Of a stretch of DNA of 64,000 nt, positions 33,997 to 44,750 are shown piece after piece. Made by a program: the position numbers and the translations under genes. Position 1 is the first letter of the stretch. The number at the start of each line of letters is the position of its first letter. Below the pieces are notes generated by a model. The model did no database searches, had not been told where the DNA came from, and saw only the letters and a program-made list of their open reading frames with translations. Origin of the DNA: Physcomitrium patens (Eukaryota; Streptophyta; Bryopsida; Funariales; Funariaceae). The DNA is taken from assembly GCF_000002425.4 (NCBI RefSeq), contig NC_037265.1, forward strand, positions 13,038,330-13,102,329. Direction: 5' to 3'.

Positions 33997-35691
33997 TGGA
34001 AAGGATGTTTTCCGTAATAGTATAGAGAATGGAACATCTTGAAATGGATCCTAAGCCTCCGTAATCGATACCTCATTGGGTAGCCCAACCGAGCCAGGTC
34101 TCATACTGGGTAAGAGGGGCATAATAGGACCTAGATTGGATGTCTCCATAATTGGGTCACATTGGCCGTTTGCTTCAAGATCACCCAAATGTTGAATTGG
34201 TCCTTTCCCTTTTTACTGACTCTTGATAAGCATGTTGTCATATGGCGTGATTTGCTATCTGAAAATACACTGGGTATCTAGCTATAGAGAGTGTACCTTA
34301 AACCTTTATATGATTCTTTTTTTGGCTTCCAAAACTCCTTTATTTTTGTATAAAACTCCAAATATAACAAAATCCCTTCAAAACATATTTTTCCCGCAAA
34401 GGGTTTTCTCGCCTCAAACTTTAGAAAATCATAACTATTGATCTAACCGTTCAGTTTGTTTCAAATTTACAAGATAGGTTAAATTTACCCTCAACTTTTA
34501 CCACAAAAAAAAACCAACCGCAAATTCACTCCCGATCTTCTGACATCTAAGAAACCCTAGCAGACACTCCAAACACTAATTTACAAGCACCTGAAAAACT
34601 ATTTTCCTTATATCTCAAAAACCCGAACTCCAAATGTCATAATACTTATGTACAAAGTTTACTAACATGAAATTACACATTCCTTGAAATTTTGATCCAA
34701 AACCTTGTCAAATTGCTCAAGATATAGCTCAAGAGACAAACACTAGTAAATCGGTTTACTTACTACCCTTAGATTGCATGTGCTGACTTCAAAATCCAAT
34801 AACTTCTTCATCCCAACTTAGAATCCAGTAAGCAGTATGTGAAAAGTATAGCCGCAAAAGTGCTTTCTCCAGTCGCGGTCGCCGATCCTCAATTCCTGTC
34901 TGTATGCGTGCGTTATGCCCAAAAGAGTGACAGTAGGTCCAAAACTAATACCTTAACTTTGAGCGCCTGTAACTTCTTCATAAAAACCCCAAATGACACA
35001 AAACTTGCACCAAAACCTTAATCAAAAACCTAAACCTTCTGACCTTAGCCTTCAATGTTCGAATGGCCTCGAGAAACTAACCCTAATCCCTAATATGGCC
35101 TCGGGCAGCCTCCTCAAAGCCCATTGGTCATGATTTTTGACCAATAGGAATGGAGATTTTTATTTTTCATCTCCATTCATCTATATTGGTGCCCTAATTA
35201 CTCCCTTTGCTACCAAAATCCTTCTTCAATCCTTTTTCTTATAAGATTTATATAATGTATGCTCTAAACACCAAATAAAAGAACCAAAATAAGTTTTCAA
35301 ATGTCACCAATGTCTAACAAAGGTGACTCTAAATATTTAGAAGTTACTATTAACCAAAACCAATCTTAAAAGCCATTATCAAAAGGAAATTAAAGTTATA
35401 CAAATTCTATAGTAATCTTTTTAAACAACCTCTTCTCAAAGTAATAATCAAATTATATTCTACAACCAACTAAAATCTACTAATATGGCTCTCACCATGT
35501 TACTTAATAAATTATATATTAAGTACATAATTACATTATTTTCATATAGTAACCGAACCACAACACGACAATGTCTTGGACACATTCTACCTGATTTATC
35601 AAAGAATCTTGAGGACCTTGATTTATCTCCTCTATTTTTCATTGGTTTTGGATCTCCAGATCCCGATTATTGAAATTGAATGAAGCATTAC
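33990..35691 (-). repeat. B-like LTR fragment inside element C, hosting D
   Basis: Positions 33990-34231 match the inverted B solo LTR around 20490-20830 (for example AGGTCTCATACTGGGTAAG and TACTGACTCTTGAT). A short match to its next part (TTATTGAAATTGAATGAAGC) reappears at 35663-35691. Between them lie D (34236-35570) and about 90 bp (35575-35662) not seen in B. The whole block separates C's gag from its protease. Confidence 0.55.
34236..35570 (+). repeat. Solo LTR of family D (copy 1)
   Basis: 1335 bp with ends TGTCATATGG and ACACGACA, flanked by the 4-bp duplication ATGT (34232-34235, 35571-35574). It is co-linear with 47964-49310 and partly with 5640-6600. No coding sequence was found. 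The TGTC/GACA ends and 4-bp duplications match the B family, so it is best read as a solo LTR of a related element. Confidence 0.75.
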
Positions 35692-37710
35692 ATTGCTAAT
35701 AAATATGCCCCAACTGCTTGTAATTCCTACAAACTGGTGCATAATCGTCACTAGCTTTAGGATTTAGACATTCACTGGCATAATGGCCAATCTGTTTGCA
35801 ACGAAAACAACGAAGTGGTCTTCTTGCACCTCCATCAGGAATATTGGGTATCTCCACCAGTGTATACCTACTAGGCTTGTTCCATGTAGGATTAGAAAAT
35901 GATCTTGGTTGTCTCGTTGGAATGGAGGGAATTTGGTTCGATGATGTTGGTAGAGCATATTGCTGATACCTCTACTACTCCTTCCCGTAGTTTTGGGGGT
36001 TTGATGCAGACCTCTGATTAAAATTGGAACTTTGAAAATTATTGAATGCTCAATTTTGTCAATTAGATCGATTTCCATTCCATCCAAACATATTTTTTGA
36101 TTGAACTTGATTGATGTCCCAAAGAGTTGGTGGGATCATGGTCTGATTAGTGAATTATTGTTGCTTTTGAAAATTCCAACAATTAGCTGTTAAGTGCTTT
36201 CCTCCGCAAAATGTACATTGATCCATCATTTGTGAGGGTGAAGGACATTTTGTTACCAAATGACCGTGGCCCTTACAATTATTGTACCAAATAATGGTCT
36301 TAATATTGGTAGGATTTTGCTTCTTCCCCTTATCCTTGGCCATATTGATGGCCATTTTGTCCATTTTCTTTGTCAGATTCAACAACAAGGCTTCATTGGA
36401 ATCTTTTGGGGTTGGTATTATTGGTAATTCTGCCATAGTTAACGCTTGTTGTTGATACGAAAAATATGGAGCATACACTATTGTCATGTTCGGTGGCATA
36501 GCTTGCAATGGGGTGACATTAACTGGCCCCTGAATATTGGCACTGGAATTGCTCTTTGTATCTAACATCCATGGATAAGCATCCACTTATTCGTTCCAAG
36601 TTGAATTTTGATAACTACCTTGTATTGGAATCATCGCAGCTCCCGTAATTAAAAACTGATCATAATGGCATTTCTTCCAAACCTTGGCTCTATTAAGGCA
36701 TGCAGACACTGTAACGGGTTGAGCTTCTTTCACAAACATTTTTAACTCTGGTGGTTGCAAACCATTAATTAATATGGATAAGATAAATACCTCCGGCATT
36801 TGGTGATTTGGCCACTTATTAAGTATATTAGCCACGCAGCCATAATACGATTCCACCGCCTCTCATAAGATCATTTTCCTGTTCATTAACCTCTCTCAAA
36901 GACGATCCTCAAAACCTATTGGCTGAAATGGGTTAAAAATACATTCTTCAATACTTCAAAATTCAGAAATTGATCCATTGATTGGCGGTTGTATCATTCA
37001 AACCCCGTATCCTTTAAGGTTGTTGGCAACCATCGTAACCAAATATCTTCAATTTTTCCATTATTGGCTACACATGCTATCAAAAACTAAGACACATGTT
37101 GATCAGGATCCACACTAGAAAAGCTCCTAAAAATAGGTAATAGAGCCACGCTCATTGTGCAATCACTCATGTCACCTATTTGTATTACTATTGGAACCGT
37201 TGAACCACCCATCGCCATTGAAGAGGATAATGTGCCACTTAATCTCTTATTAAAATTACCACTGCCTTTTTCAATTGTCTTTTCTAGACTTTCCAACTTC
37301 CTCAATTTACTATTATTATCCCTGAATAAGTTTATTAGTTGAATTAGAGGTGAAAACAATGGATTTTGAAATACACTGAATTGGCCCTTATTGGCAAGCA
37401 ATTTATGCCATTCTATGAAACCAGTTTTTATAGAATCAACAGTTTTTACTATTGAAAAGGTATCCAACAGAGTACCCAATTCTTTTGTATTTTCTCCACT
37501 TGTAGTTAACGAGCTCAAGAGATACACTGGACTTTTGATAAAATTTCCTGCGAATACTCTTGGCAATTTTCTTAACGGTATATATGTCTGAAATATTAGA
37601 GATCGGTCAGCTTTTGGATATGCTCGGATATGCCGACAAGCATGCAACCATGGCTTAATCCAACTTTGTCGACACTTCCTTTTTAACTTACATTCTTGTT
37701 CATTTTGCAA
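35690..37710 (-). pseudogene. gag of element C with several zinc knuckles
   Basis: Gag runs from about 37710 to 35690. The N-terminal part is open to 37087 (MQNEQECKLKRKCRQ, then PVYLLSSLTTSGENTKE). A capsid-like region (DIWLRWLPTTLKDTGFE, VFLTHF) contains stops and one frameshift near 36930. From 36856 the frame is kept to 35690 (VESYYGCVANILNKWPNHQM). Four cysteine motifs follow: NCKGHGHLVTKC and CTFCGGKHLTANC near 36160-36290, then CFRCKQIGHYASEC (35768-35809) and a degenerate VCRNYKQLGHIY near 35700-35740. Plant gypsy Gag usually has one or two knuckles. Confidence 0.75.
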
Positions 37711-37883
37711 CGATTCTCTTGCTTGCGCTCTCTCTTGTCTTTCTTTCGACTGGCATATTTTCTTTACTGCAATATTTTCATTCTTAATAATGATAATCTT
37801 TCATTACATACTGCTGAATTTGCTTCCTATTTTCCAGCTACTCATCTAGCAATTAATTCCTAACACTCAATGCTATTGTCATT

Positions 37884-37900
37884 CCTCGACAACGGCGCCA
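37884..37900 (-). other. Primer-binding site of element C (Asp tRNA type)
   Basis: The minus strand reads TGGCGCCGTTGTCGAGG, very close to the TGGCGCCGTTGCCGGGG motif following the 5' LTR of many plant Tat/Athila/Ogre elements. It lies 3 nt from the LTR end at 37904. Confidence 0.85.
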
Positions 37901-37903
37901 AAA

Positions 37904-38673
37904 TGTGATTGTCATTTTACTTATTCTACAATTCCTTCTAGAATAAACATGTATAGGAGAATTCAAACTTAGGGAAAGACTAAGCGCATGAATTTTACTT
38001 GTTAGGGTCACACAATTAACTATATTCCGAACCACTAGAACACTAAGAAATACTACAATGCTTCCTCCCAGTAACAATACTCGTTCATTAACTGATAACC
38101 ACAATGTACAACCCTGTACTCTCAAAAGACCGCTCAAAACTCAATAAATTCCATCCAACACGAGGAATAATAGACTTCACTCCAACCAATTTGAATTCAC
38201 AGAATTCTTGTAATCACAGACTTCCTCTGTCGAAACACATACACACAACTCTCAATAAACAACAATCATAATCTTCCATCCATAATCAATCTTCCAATAA
38301 CTTCTCATATAATTCAATCACTCAGTACTCAAATTACATAATCAATAACTCATAAATCAATCTCTAATTTATTCCACAGATTCACTTCTCAGTATTCAGA
38401 AACTATCCATTACTCTTCAACAACAAAGAAAACAAAAAAAATAAAGAGGAAGCACCAAGCTTAACCTCGACTCATGACTATCACAGTCTCGTCCTCCAAA
38501 AACTTCTACAACTCCTATATAATTGCTACTCATTTCCACATTCTAACCGTAATCCTATGATTAATCACTTTGAATAACTAAATCAACCATCCGTCCTCCT
38601 GAATTGACTATTCTATGGACTATTAGTTTATTTTACCAATATCTTATAAAAATGAACTAATATCTATTTTATA
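37904..38673 (-). repeat. 5' LTR of element C
   Basis: 770 bp, partner of 29704-30474. It is followed on the right by TATAG and the continuation of the F2 LTR. Confidence 0.88.
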
Positions 38674-38787
38674 TATAGATAAATATTAAAATAAATATGT
38701 ATATCTAAGATATTATCCTCCCTTCTAGAAACAAGTTCCATAAGGAGTGGTCATCATATGTTGAAAAAATTCAAGATGTAATGAATT

Positions 38788-38969
38788 GTATTTGTTACAT
38801 ACTCTAATCTTTATTCTCTCCAAAGATGGTTGATAGGACCTCTTAGCCATCAATAGTATCCCATACCGAAGTAGAAAGACCATCCTGTTATTTGATCATT
38901 GTTGAAGCCTTCATTACTTTCTTCAAATGAAATATTTGGAATATTGTTAAGAGCCGTTTCTACCTTTGA
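38788..38969 (-). pseudogene. Remnant of the post-pol extra ORF in F2
   Basis: Minus-strand translation gives GWSFYFGMGYY, stop, WLRGPINHL, WRE, stop, RLEYVTN. This aligns without gaps to AWSEVERVGHYHWLQGPINHLPREQQLEFIAN of the A ORF, taken in pieces. Both stops are TGA/TAA. It sits between chromodomain and polypurine tract, as in A. The upstream part (NNIPNISFEESNEGF) is alignable only loosely. Confidence 0.6.
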
Positions 38970-39109
38970 TAAAATAACAAAACATCAAGAGTCTCTTTTA
39001 AAGTCGTGATATCAACTATATTATCATATTACATAAAGTCTTAGTAAAGAATGAATTGAGCACGTAGTTGTGGAAGGTAGAGTGAAAATTGCAACAATAA
39101 AATCTTAAC

Positions 39110-39680
39110 TCTAATACAATATTAGATAAATTTTATTTAAATCTTAATAAAGTTAATTAAATTTTAATTAAATTCAAAAGAAACCTTAAAAAAATTACAA
39201 AAGAAACAATAAGAAATCTTAAAGAATTTTTAAAAATATCCACAATAAACCTTGAAAGAATCCTTAAGAAATCCTAAAGAAATATTAGAATAATTATAAA
39301 TATATCTTAAATAAATCTTAACCAAGTTCTAAATCAATTCTAGTTGAAACTCTAATAGATTTTAATCAAATCCTAAGCCAAATCTTAAATTCTAAGCCAA
39401 TCTTAAATCCTAAATTCTAAGCAAACCTTAAACTCTAAATCCTAAACCAAATCCTAAATCCTAATTTAATCTTGAATCCTAAACAAATCTTAATCAAATC
39501 TTAATCTAATCTTAATCTTGAATCATATCCTAATTTCTAATTTAATCTTAAATTCTAATCAAATCCTAATCAAACTCTAATCAAATCCTAAATCTTAATT
39601 CAATCCTAATTCTAAACCAAATTCTAAACCAAATTCTAATTAAAATCTAACTAATTCAACTTAATCTTAGCACAATTTAG
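39110..39680. repeat. Degenerate AATCCTAAA-rich tandem array
   Basis: About 570 bp of irregular short units such as AAATCCTAAAC, AATCTTAAATTC and AAACCAAATTCTAA on the plus strand. It is strongly C/T/A-biased with almost no G. It could be a decayed interstitial telomere-type (CCCTAAA)n array or an ordinary low-complexity expansion. It lies in the 3' untranslated part of F2. Confidence 0.6.
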
Positions 39681-40900
39681 AACATCAATATCTATTGATT
39701 AAATTGTTCATCTTACTTATAATTTTACATAATTTTCAACAACTAAGTTGGAAACAAGTATACAAAGTTTGAAGAAAATCAAACTTACCAAATAGAAGAA
39801 AGAAATCAAAATCCACTTGGATATCAGCTAGCCTCTTTTTTCAAACTTGATGGTGGTTTTTTAGCACCAATATCTCTTTTTTACACTATTCAATTTTTTT
39901 CAAAATTCATGTATGTATAAAAAATTAAGTCCATTATCTTTATACAAAAATTTCACTTCAATCCAACTAATAGACTACTAAAGATCTTAGAAATCTTAAT
40001 TACCTCTAAAAAGTTCAATTTTCTAAGATTTCAACTTACTTGAAATTTAATAACCTTCAATTCAACTATTTGATTAAGTTCAAACTTGCAACATATACTT
40101 CAAATAATTATTTTCATAAGTCTTTGAAATTCGAATCATAGATCTACTAACAAACTCACAAAATTCTCCAAAATATAATATCTTTTTTATTTCACAAATT
40201 CCAAAGTAATCCAAAACAACTATAACTTTGTAAAGCTCTTATAAAGTCATTTCACAATTAAAAAAATCAAAATTAATGCCCAAAAAAATCTTATTAAGTT
40301 CGCTCTCAAATTCTATTTTTTAATTTTCCAAAAAATCCCAAAGTTATTATAAGTACATGGTTTTGTGCCTTGGAGTCTGATTTTGACCCAAGTTCATAAT
40401 TGATCCTCTCTGGGTATCAATTCTTGGCTTTATAAGGTAATTTTTATTAAAACCTACTCTTAACTCCTTCTTATGTATGCTTATATCATTTTATCTTTCA
40501 ACTTAATTTATTTTGTCTTATTTATAGTCCTACAAAATAAATAGAAGCCTATTTTATAAAAAGGTAGTAATAATATTATTTAGTTTTACTAAGAATATTT
40601 TAAAATAATATTTCTATAATATAATTTTTTTTCTCTTTCTTTTATTTATTAGCCATATTATATCACAACAACATTGTATCTTGCCAACTATTTGAAGAAG
40701 AATATGTTATTCTTGATGATCTTCATTTTGATTATGTCATCTTGAAGGTTGTCACAATTGCAATGTCTTATTAGATAAATAAGTAAGTGACAACTCATGA
40801 GTTAAATTTGGTGGTTATTGATTTTCTATCTCCTTAGCAATATAAATATACAAAAGTTACAAAGAAAAATAAAATATAGAATTCTTTCATCTCTAGATCT
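39681..40900. other. Unexplained insert-sized stretch in F2
   Basis: The distance from the F2 chromodomain to its extra ORF is about 2 kb, against about 0.15 kb in A, so 39.08-40.6 kb (including the array above) is probably a further insertion. LTR-like, gene-free AT-rich text is seen but no ends or duplications could be defined. Confidence 0.4.
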
Positions 40901-40944
40901 TGTTTCTTTTATAGCAAAGATTTGATATTCTTCAATTTGATTTT

Positions 40945-42115
40945 GATGGATGTTATCAATAAAAAACTTCAACCTCCTTTGCTATATTTACAAGATTCTT
41001 TGCTAGTTTCCATGTCTATTTACTAATATCATATCCATGCCAATGAATAAGATATTCTAATCTATTTTGGCACTTCCTTTGATCTAAGACTTCTTCTATT
41101 TCAAATTTTTGATTATTATCCTCTTCTATAGAAGAAGGTAGAATTTATCTTCTTCGTAAGATATTCATTGTCTTATATGGCTCTAGAAGAGATATATAGA
41201 ATATGGAATGGATTTTCATAGATTTTGGTAGATGTAATTGATAAGCAATAAGGTTGAATTATTGAAAAATAGGAAAAGATCCAAGCTTATGATAGTCCAA
41301 CTTGTCATAAGGACAAGTAGTCTTGATATTGTGACAAAATAATTATACCTTATCATCCACATTGAATTGCAGTTGATCCTTACAATAAAAATCTATAGTA
41401 ATCTTTTGAAATTCTCAAGCTTCTTTAAACTGCGCTTTCATTATTGCATGTAACTTTGATAAACAATTTTCCAAATATTTTGTTGTAGTATTATCAACTT
41501 TTGAAAAGTCAAAAGTATCAAATTATGGATGATAATCATAATTTGCTAAAAAAAGTATTTATTGAGTGGAAAAATGTATCAAATTATTGTAGATAAATTT
41601 TGTTAATGATAAAAGAGTTGTTCAATCATCTTGATGATAATTGATGGTATACCTAAAATATTGCTCCACAACTTGATTCACCTATTTTATTTATCTATCA
41701 ACTTGAGGATGAAAGGTCAAAGAGAATTTTATATCTATTTTTAAAATCTTAAAAATTATTCTCCAAGATCTTGATATAAATTGAGTCCTTGTATCTGATA
41801 TAATATATTTAGTGAATCCATAATAGCAATAGATGTTATTAAGAAAAAACTTAGCCAATTTTTTACTTATAATAGATTTTATATATGGTATAAAATTTTC
41901 TATTTTGGAGATCTACTACCACAAATATAGAATCATATGAACCTAAGACTAAAATATCTATAGTAAAATCCATAGAAACAAAAGACTATGATTTTTTTGG
42001 AATATGTAATGGTAGAAGAAGTCCATAAGAATGATAACAAAGAATTTTAGATCTTGAACAAATATCACATAATTGTATAAAGTTTTTGACTACCTTTGAC
42101 ATTTGATGCTACCAA
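40945..42115 (-). pseudogene. Integrase and chromodomain of F2 (decayed)
   Basis: Reading leftward on the minus strand: the integrase zinc-domain end (LCDICSRSKI), core Asp in SMDFTID with the YDSIFVVVD strand, Asp in YIISDTRTQF, then HPQVDR, a stop and VNQV. There the catalytic Glu codon region reads IK, so Glu is lost. Later QDD and LTKFIYNN match the A integrase. The chromodomain is at about 40950-41050 (LEYLIHWHGYD, then TWKLAKNLVN). Stops are frequent, mostly TAG/TGA at former Trp/Gln/Arg sites. Confidence 0.75.
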
Positions 42116-42439
42116 AAATCTCTCAATATTAGCTCCAAAATCTTATTGTATTCAAATTCTTTGATTTCTAAAAAGTCATGAGAAGCTTGAAGAATATAAA
42201 ATTATATCTCATATTTTGAAATGTATAATTGTCCCTTGAAATAGAATAAGTTGTTTTAAACTTGAATTTAGAAATATCATGAAATTTAGAAGAATTTTTA
42301 TTGATATCATGGATAAGAGGATCAGAGGACATACTTGATTTTATTGCTCAAAGGTGAAAATACTCTAGCCTTAAGAAAATTATATTTTGTTGATCAAAAG
42401 ATGTATCTTCTTTCTTTGGTATAAGATAAGAACATCTAA

Positions 42440-42835
42440 ATAGGATATTTAATAAATCTTATTATTTTTTGAATTGATAAGTAATTTTGAAATCAAATCT
42501 CAATCATAGTCTTAAAAGACATGCTCCAATCAACTTGGCAACGATTCAAAATACATGTAGATATGAAGTACTTGAGCTTCTTGTGATTTGTATATATAGT
42601 GATTAGATTTGAGGCACCTTATAGATAATGATGCCATTCTTGAAATGAATCCACAATTATAAAGAGCTCTTTCTTATGGATCTCATAATTAATCTTGAAT
42701 GTTGAAAATTTTTTACAAAAGAAAGCTACTAAATGGAATTTTTTTATCTACTTCCATTTGTAACAATATTGCACTCAAAGCAAAATTTGATGCATCTGTT
42801 TTTATGAAAAATATCTTGGAAGAGTCAAGACAATA
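42440..42835 (-). pseudogene. RNase H of F2, piece beyond the Tc1 insertion
   Basis: Minus-strand text IKTDASNFALSAILLQ (near 42740-42800) is a clear RNase H start, followed by matches to the A RNase H with stops. Its upstream part continues on the other side of the Tc1 element at 44751. Confidence 0.7.
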
Positions 42836-43065
42836 TATAATGACTCAAAAGCTATTTCAATGTTGACATATTTTGAAAAGAATGGTGTATTATAAATGAA
42901 TTGTAGTGAATAATAACATGTGGTTTGTATAGAAAATAAAATATTTCTTTACAACTATCAAATAAGTCTAAGTTGAAAAGAATCCATTAGGTAATTACAA
43001 AGCTATGTTCAATCTAATTTGGAATAGTATTGAAATAATTTTTTGAATATGATGGTTAATTTTTG
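42836..43065 (+). repeat. Left terminal inverted repeat of the Tc1 element
   Basis: About 220-230 bp pairing with 44525-44750. Shared blocks include ACATGTGGTTTGTATA/ACATGTGGTTTATATA and TTGAAAAGAATCCAT(T/C)A. The inner edge fades gradually. The right copy begins just after the transposase stop. Confidence 0.8.
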
Positions 43066-43199
43066 AATTCTATTAATTATTTAATATTACATCATTTTAT
43101 CATCATCAAATTTATTATAATAATATTATTACTATTCTAATGATATCATTAATGCTTCTTAGCAGCTATAAAAACACCATTCTTAATCACAATTCTTAG

Positions 43200-43400
43200 A
43201 ATATACATATTCCAAATTATCACATTCTAGGATCTTCTAAAATCTTTTGTAAATTTTTAGTACCTTCTAAATATTTGTAGAATCTTTCACAATCTTTTAG
43301 AAAGTTCCATAGGCTTCTAGAAGTCTCTTTAGACTTATAGAAACTTCCATAGAAAGTATCATAGATTTTTGTAATCTTTATTATAATATAAATAGGAGTC
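43200..43400 (+). promoter_or_regulatory. TTCTAGAA-rich leader in the Tc1 element
   Basis: Between the left TIR and the transposase there is a cluster of GAA/TTC words: TTAGAAAGTTCCATAGG, GGCTTCTAGAAGTCTC and ACTTATAGAAACTTCC. They lie 20-200 bp upstream of the TATA-like word tataaatagg (43387-43396). The cluster resembles the U3 of element A and could be an inserted LTR piece or a native promoter. Too decayed to decide. Confidence 0.4.
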
Positions 43401-43626
43401 TTTCAAACCATTTTTGCTATCAATTTCATTCCTTTTCTTTAATCTTGATATATTTTTTTTATCAAATTCTTGTATCCTTGATAATTCCTTGAATAACTAT
43501 GATATTTATTTTCCACTTTTTTCAAGACAATATCACCTTTGCTCTTCTTCATTTTCAAAATTTTTGTAGCCAAATTACTTTTGAACTTAGTTGCAATAAA
43601 GCTACTATTTATAGGCTAGTAAAAAA

Positions 43627-44520
43627 ATGACTTACAATAAGAAGAACCTTGAATTAGGCAGACCAAAGAAGCTCATTGTAGTAGATGAAAGAGTAATCAT
43701 TTGCCAAATTAACATTAAGAAAAATGAAAATATTATTGAGGTTTCTAAGAACCTTAATAATATTATCAACAATCTTGTATCAACTCAAATCATTCAAAAT
43801 GTTTTCAAGAAATGGAATATGAAAGCTATAGTGAAGAAAAAAAAAACCACTACTATCTATCCATCATTGAAAACAAAGTTTGGATTTTGCTTTGAAGTAT
43901 AAGGAATGGATTATAGAGGATTGAAAGAGAGTTATTTGATTAGATGAGACAAAAATCAATAGATTTGGATCAAATGGCAGGAAGTGGGTGTAGAAACAAA
44001 AGGATTAATACTCACTTGATAAGAAGATCCAAAAAATAGTTAAGTATGGAGGTAGAAATATAATGGTATAAGATTGTATGGGATAGAATGGATTTAAGAG
44101 GATGATAAAGATTGACGAGAGAATGGATGCCAAGAAATTTGTAGAAATTCTTGAAAAAAACTTGCTTCCTAGAATCAAAGAATCTGACATTTTTAAAAAA
44201 GAAGTGATTTTTTAGAAAGATAAGGATTCTAAGCATAATTCAAAACCAGCATAGAAGTGGTTTAATCATCATAGAATTAAAGTAATGGATTGACTTGCTC
44301 AATCTTTTGATTTTAATTCCTTTGAATATCTTTGGGAGTACTTCAAATGCCAGCTCAACACCTTGAAGATAAAACCAAAGAAAGTTTAGAAATTATAGGA
44401 AAGAATAGCTATAAAATGAAATAATATTAAAATAGTTTTGTACCAAAAGTTAATAAAACGTATGCCTAGGAGGTTAGAAGGAGTTATTAAGGCCAAAGGA
44501 GGTCCTATAAAGTATTGATA
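43627..44520 (+). pseudogene. Tc1-family DD34E transposase (decayed)
   Basis: Start MTYNKKNLELGRPKKL. Residues 1-85 form a paired-type helix-turn-helix region (VSKNLNNIINNLVS). A frameshift in the A-run at about 43835-43846 leads to a new frame with LDFALKYKEW. The catalytic Asp is in LDETKINRFGSNGRKW, the second Asp in KDKDSKHNSK and the Glu in FEYLWEYFK. The second Asp and Glu are separated by 34 residues, diagnostic of Tc1. The C-terminus is MPRRLEGVIKAKGGPIKY. Nearly all in-frame stops are TGA/TAG at places where Tc1 relatives have Trp or Gln. It would excise and reinsert the element at TA. Confidence 0.85.
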
Positions 44521-44524
44521 TGTA

Positions 44525-44750
44525 ATTGGATACCACACTCAAAAAAATATTTCAATAGTATCGTAAATTAGATCGGTCATAGCTCTATAATTACTTGATG
44601 GATTCTTTTCAAATTTGGCTTATTTAATAGCTATAAAAGAATTCTTTATTTAATATATAAACCACATGTAATTATTCAATACAAATCATGCATAAAATAC
44701 CATTCTTTTTAAAATATCTCAACATTAAAATAGTTTTTTGAGTCAGTGTA
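44525..44750 (-). repeat. Right terminal inverted repeat of the Tc1 element
   Basis: Reverse complement partner of 42836-43065, ending TTTTTTGAGTCAGTGTA at 44750. Confidence 0.8.

Larger units (their letters stand above)
29704..38673 (-). mobile_element. Non-autonomous Tat/Athila-like gypsy element C
   Basis: 8970 bp with LTRs 29704-30474 (771 bp) and 37904-38673 (770 bp) and perfect target duplication TATAG (29699-29703, 38674-38678). The primer site TGGCGCCGTTGTCGAGG is typical of plant gypsy elements primed by Asp tRNA. Gene order on the minus strand: gag, protease, an RT N-terminus that stops at about 32533, then an unrelated 557-codon gene ending just before the 3' LTR. Most of RT and all RNase H and integrase are absent, so it must have relied on another element. 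Between gag and protease lies an insertion (33990-35691). Confidence 0.85.
42836..44750 (+). mobile_element. Tc1/mariner-type transposon
   Basis: 1915 bp including TA duplications, bounded by unusually long inverted repeats: left about 42836-43065, right about 44525-44750. Ends align as TATAATGACTCAAAAGCTAT and, on the minus strand, TACACTGACTCAAAAAACTAT. It encodes one DD34E transposase (43627-44520). It is inserted in the F2 RNase H region, whose frame is recognisable on both sides. The element is dead (many stops), but its structure is complete. Confidence 0.85.

Noticed and set aside
34236-35570. Family D as a DNA transposon because of 4-bp duplications
   Set aside because: The ends TGTC/GACA are LTR-like and shared with the B LTR, which belongs to a full retrotransposon that also makes 4-bp duplications.
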